Assembly (NCBI GenBank): GCA_949752795.1
Contig: CATKHW010000566.1
Location: 682,001 to 746,000 of the forward strand
Direction of reading: 5' to 3'
DNA length: 64,000 nt
Source of the DNA: Hyperoodon ampullatus
Taxonomy: Eukaryota; Chordata; Mammalia; Artiodactyla; Ziphiidae
Part shown: positions 63,901 to 64,000 of the stretch, one piece after another
How positions within the stretch are numbered: position 1 is the first letter of the stretch
Layout: every line of letters begins with the position of its first letter
Program-made: the position numbers and the translations under genes
Notes under the pieces: generated by a model
Seen by the model: the letters and a program-made list of their open reading frames with translations, nothing else
What the model was told of the DNA's origin: nothing
Database searches by the model: none

Positions 63901-64000
63901 ACCGGCAGCCCCACACCTTAGCCTCCGCCGTACCCTCTTCCTAGTCCGTACGTGGACACTGACCCGCGCGTCCGCACGTGCCCCGACACTAGCACGTGTC
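60921..64000. repeat. CpG-rich 167 bp satellite with telomere-type CCCTAA motifs
   Basis: 18.4 copies, continuing past the window end. The landmark CCCTAACCCTAACCCTAG starts at 61028 and recurs every 167 bp without a single indel (61195, 61362, ... 63867). One copy, at 62698, is altered to CCCTAACGCTAGG at its end. Each unit holds about 17 CpG dinucleotides, two CACGTG boxes (GCACGTGC and GCACGTGTCC), and a TCCGTACGCGGA near-palindrome. Stops inside the CTAA motifs and a length that is not a multiple of three exclude coding. Such a repeat next to other satellites fits a subtelomeric or terminal location. Confidence 0.95.
61028..63889 (-). other. Phased G-quadruplex motifs, one per 167 bp unit
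   Basis: On the minus strand each telomere-type block gives four GGG tracts separated by CTA, TTA and TTA, the spacing of a telomeric G-quadruplex. Seventeen of the eighteen blocks in the window keep all four tracts; the block at 62698 has lost the third and the fourth. Folding itself is inference. Confidence 0.7.

Noticed and set aside
60921..64000. True telomere tract
   Set aside because: Each unit has only three telomere-type hexamers within 167 bp of other sequence. This is a satellite with embedded motifs, not a continuous telomere.
1..64000. tRNA, rRNA or CHR-type SINE copies
   Set aside because: No tRNA-like A/B boxes in proper spacing, no rRNA sequence and no cetacean CHR SINE head were recognised on either strand.

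Overview
No functional protein-coding, rRNA or tRNA gene can be supported in this window. It is vertebrate repetitive DNA, almost certainly from a cetacean and most like subtelomeric or terminal heterochromatin. Three things point there. (1) L1 LINE 3' ends of the cetartiodactyl type occur repeatedly. (2) A 1,737-1,738 bp tandem satellite, half built from an L1 3' end, dominates the window. Its length and composition fit the 'common cetacean satellite', recalled as about 1.75 kb in most whales and about 1.58 kb in dolphins and relatives, and described as L1-based by Kapitonov, Holmquist and Jurka in 1998. (3) The right edge is a CpG-rich 167 bp satellite carrying telomere-type CCCTAA motifs. 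The monomer length favours a baleen or other non-delphinoid whale. No database search was possible, so the species call is inference.

Layout. 1-225: three copies of a roughly 70 bp minisatellite. 220-2300: a decayed class I endogenous retrovirus remnant (pol-derived, many stops) followed by an LTR-like segment with AATAAA. 2790-2985: an old L1 3' end. About 3090-7455: three diverged 1.74 kb satellite monomers. 7467-19306: about 11.8 kb of a 24-26 bp minisatellite with higher-order structure, sitting inside the satellite and replacing about 400 bp of one monomer. 19307-44864: fifteen more monomer palindromes, diverged at the left and homogeneous from about 23.4 kb. 44865-60920: six tandem units of about 2.73 kb, in an alternating A/B arrangement that gives 5,459 bp dimers. 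60921-64000: 18.4 copies of the 167 bp satellite, running off the window.

How the parts relate. Each 1.74 kb monomer has a near-perfect 74 bp palindrome, then about 890 bp of L1-derived sequence, then about 770 bp of non-L1 sequence. The 2.73 kb composite unit begins with a diverged piece of that same monomer (L1 3' end plus non-L1 part). It is followed by a younger 5'-truncated L1 with a probable 3' transduction, and then by a GC-rich, gene-like segment of unknown origin. The 1.74 kb array ends exactly in the outer arm of its last palindrome. The 2.73 kb array ends inside its GC-rich segment, where the 167 bp telomere-motif satellite starts. The window therefore reads as nested satellite birth from L1 fragments next to a telomere-like repeat.
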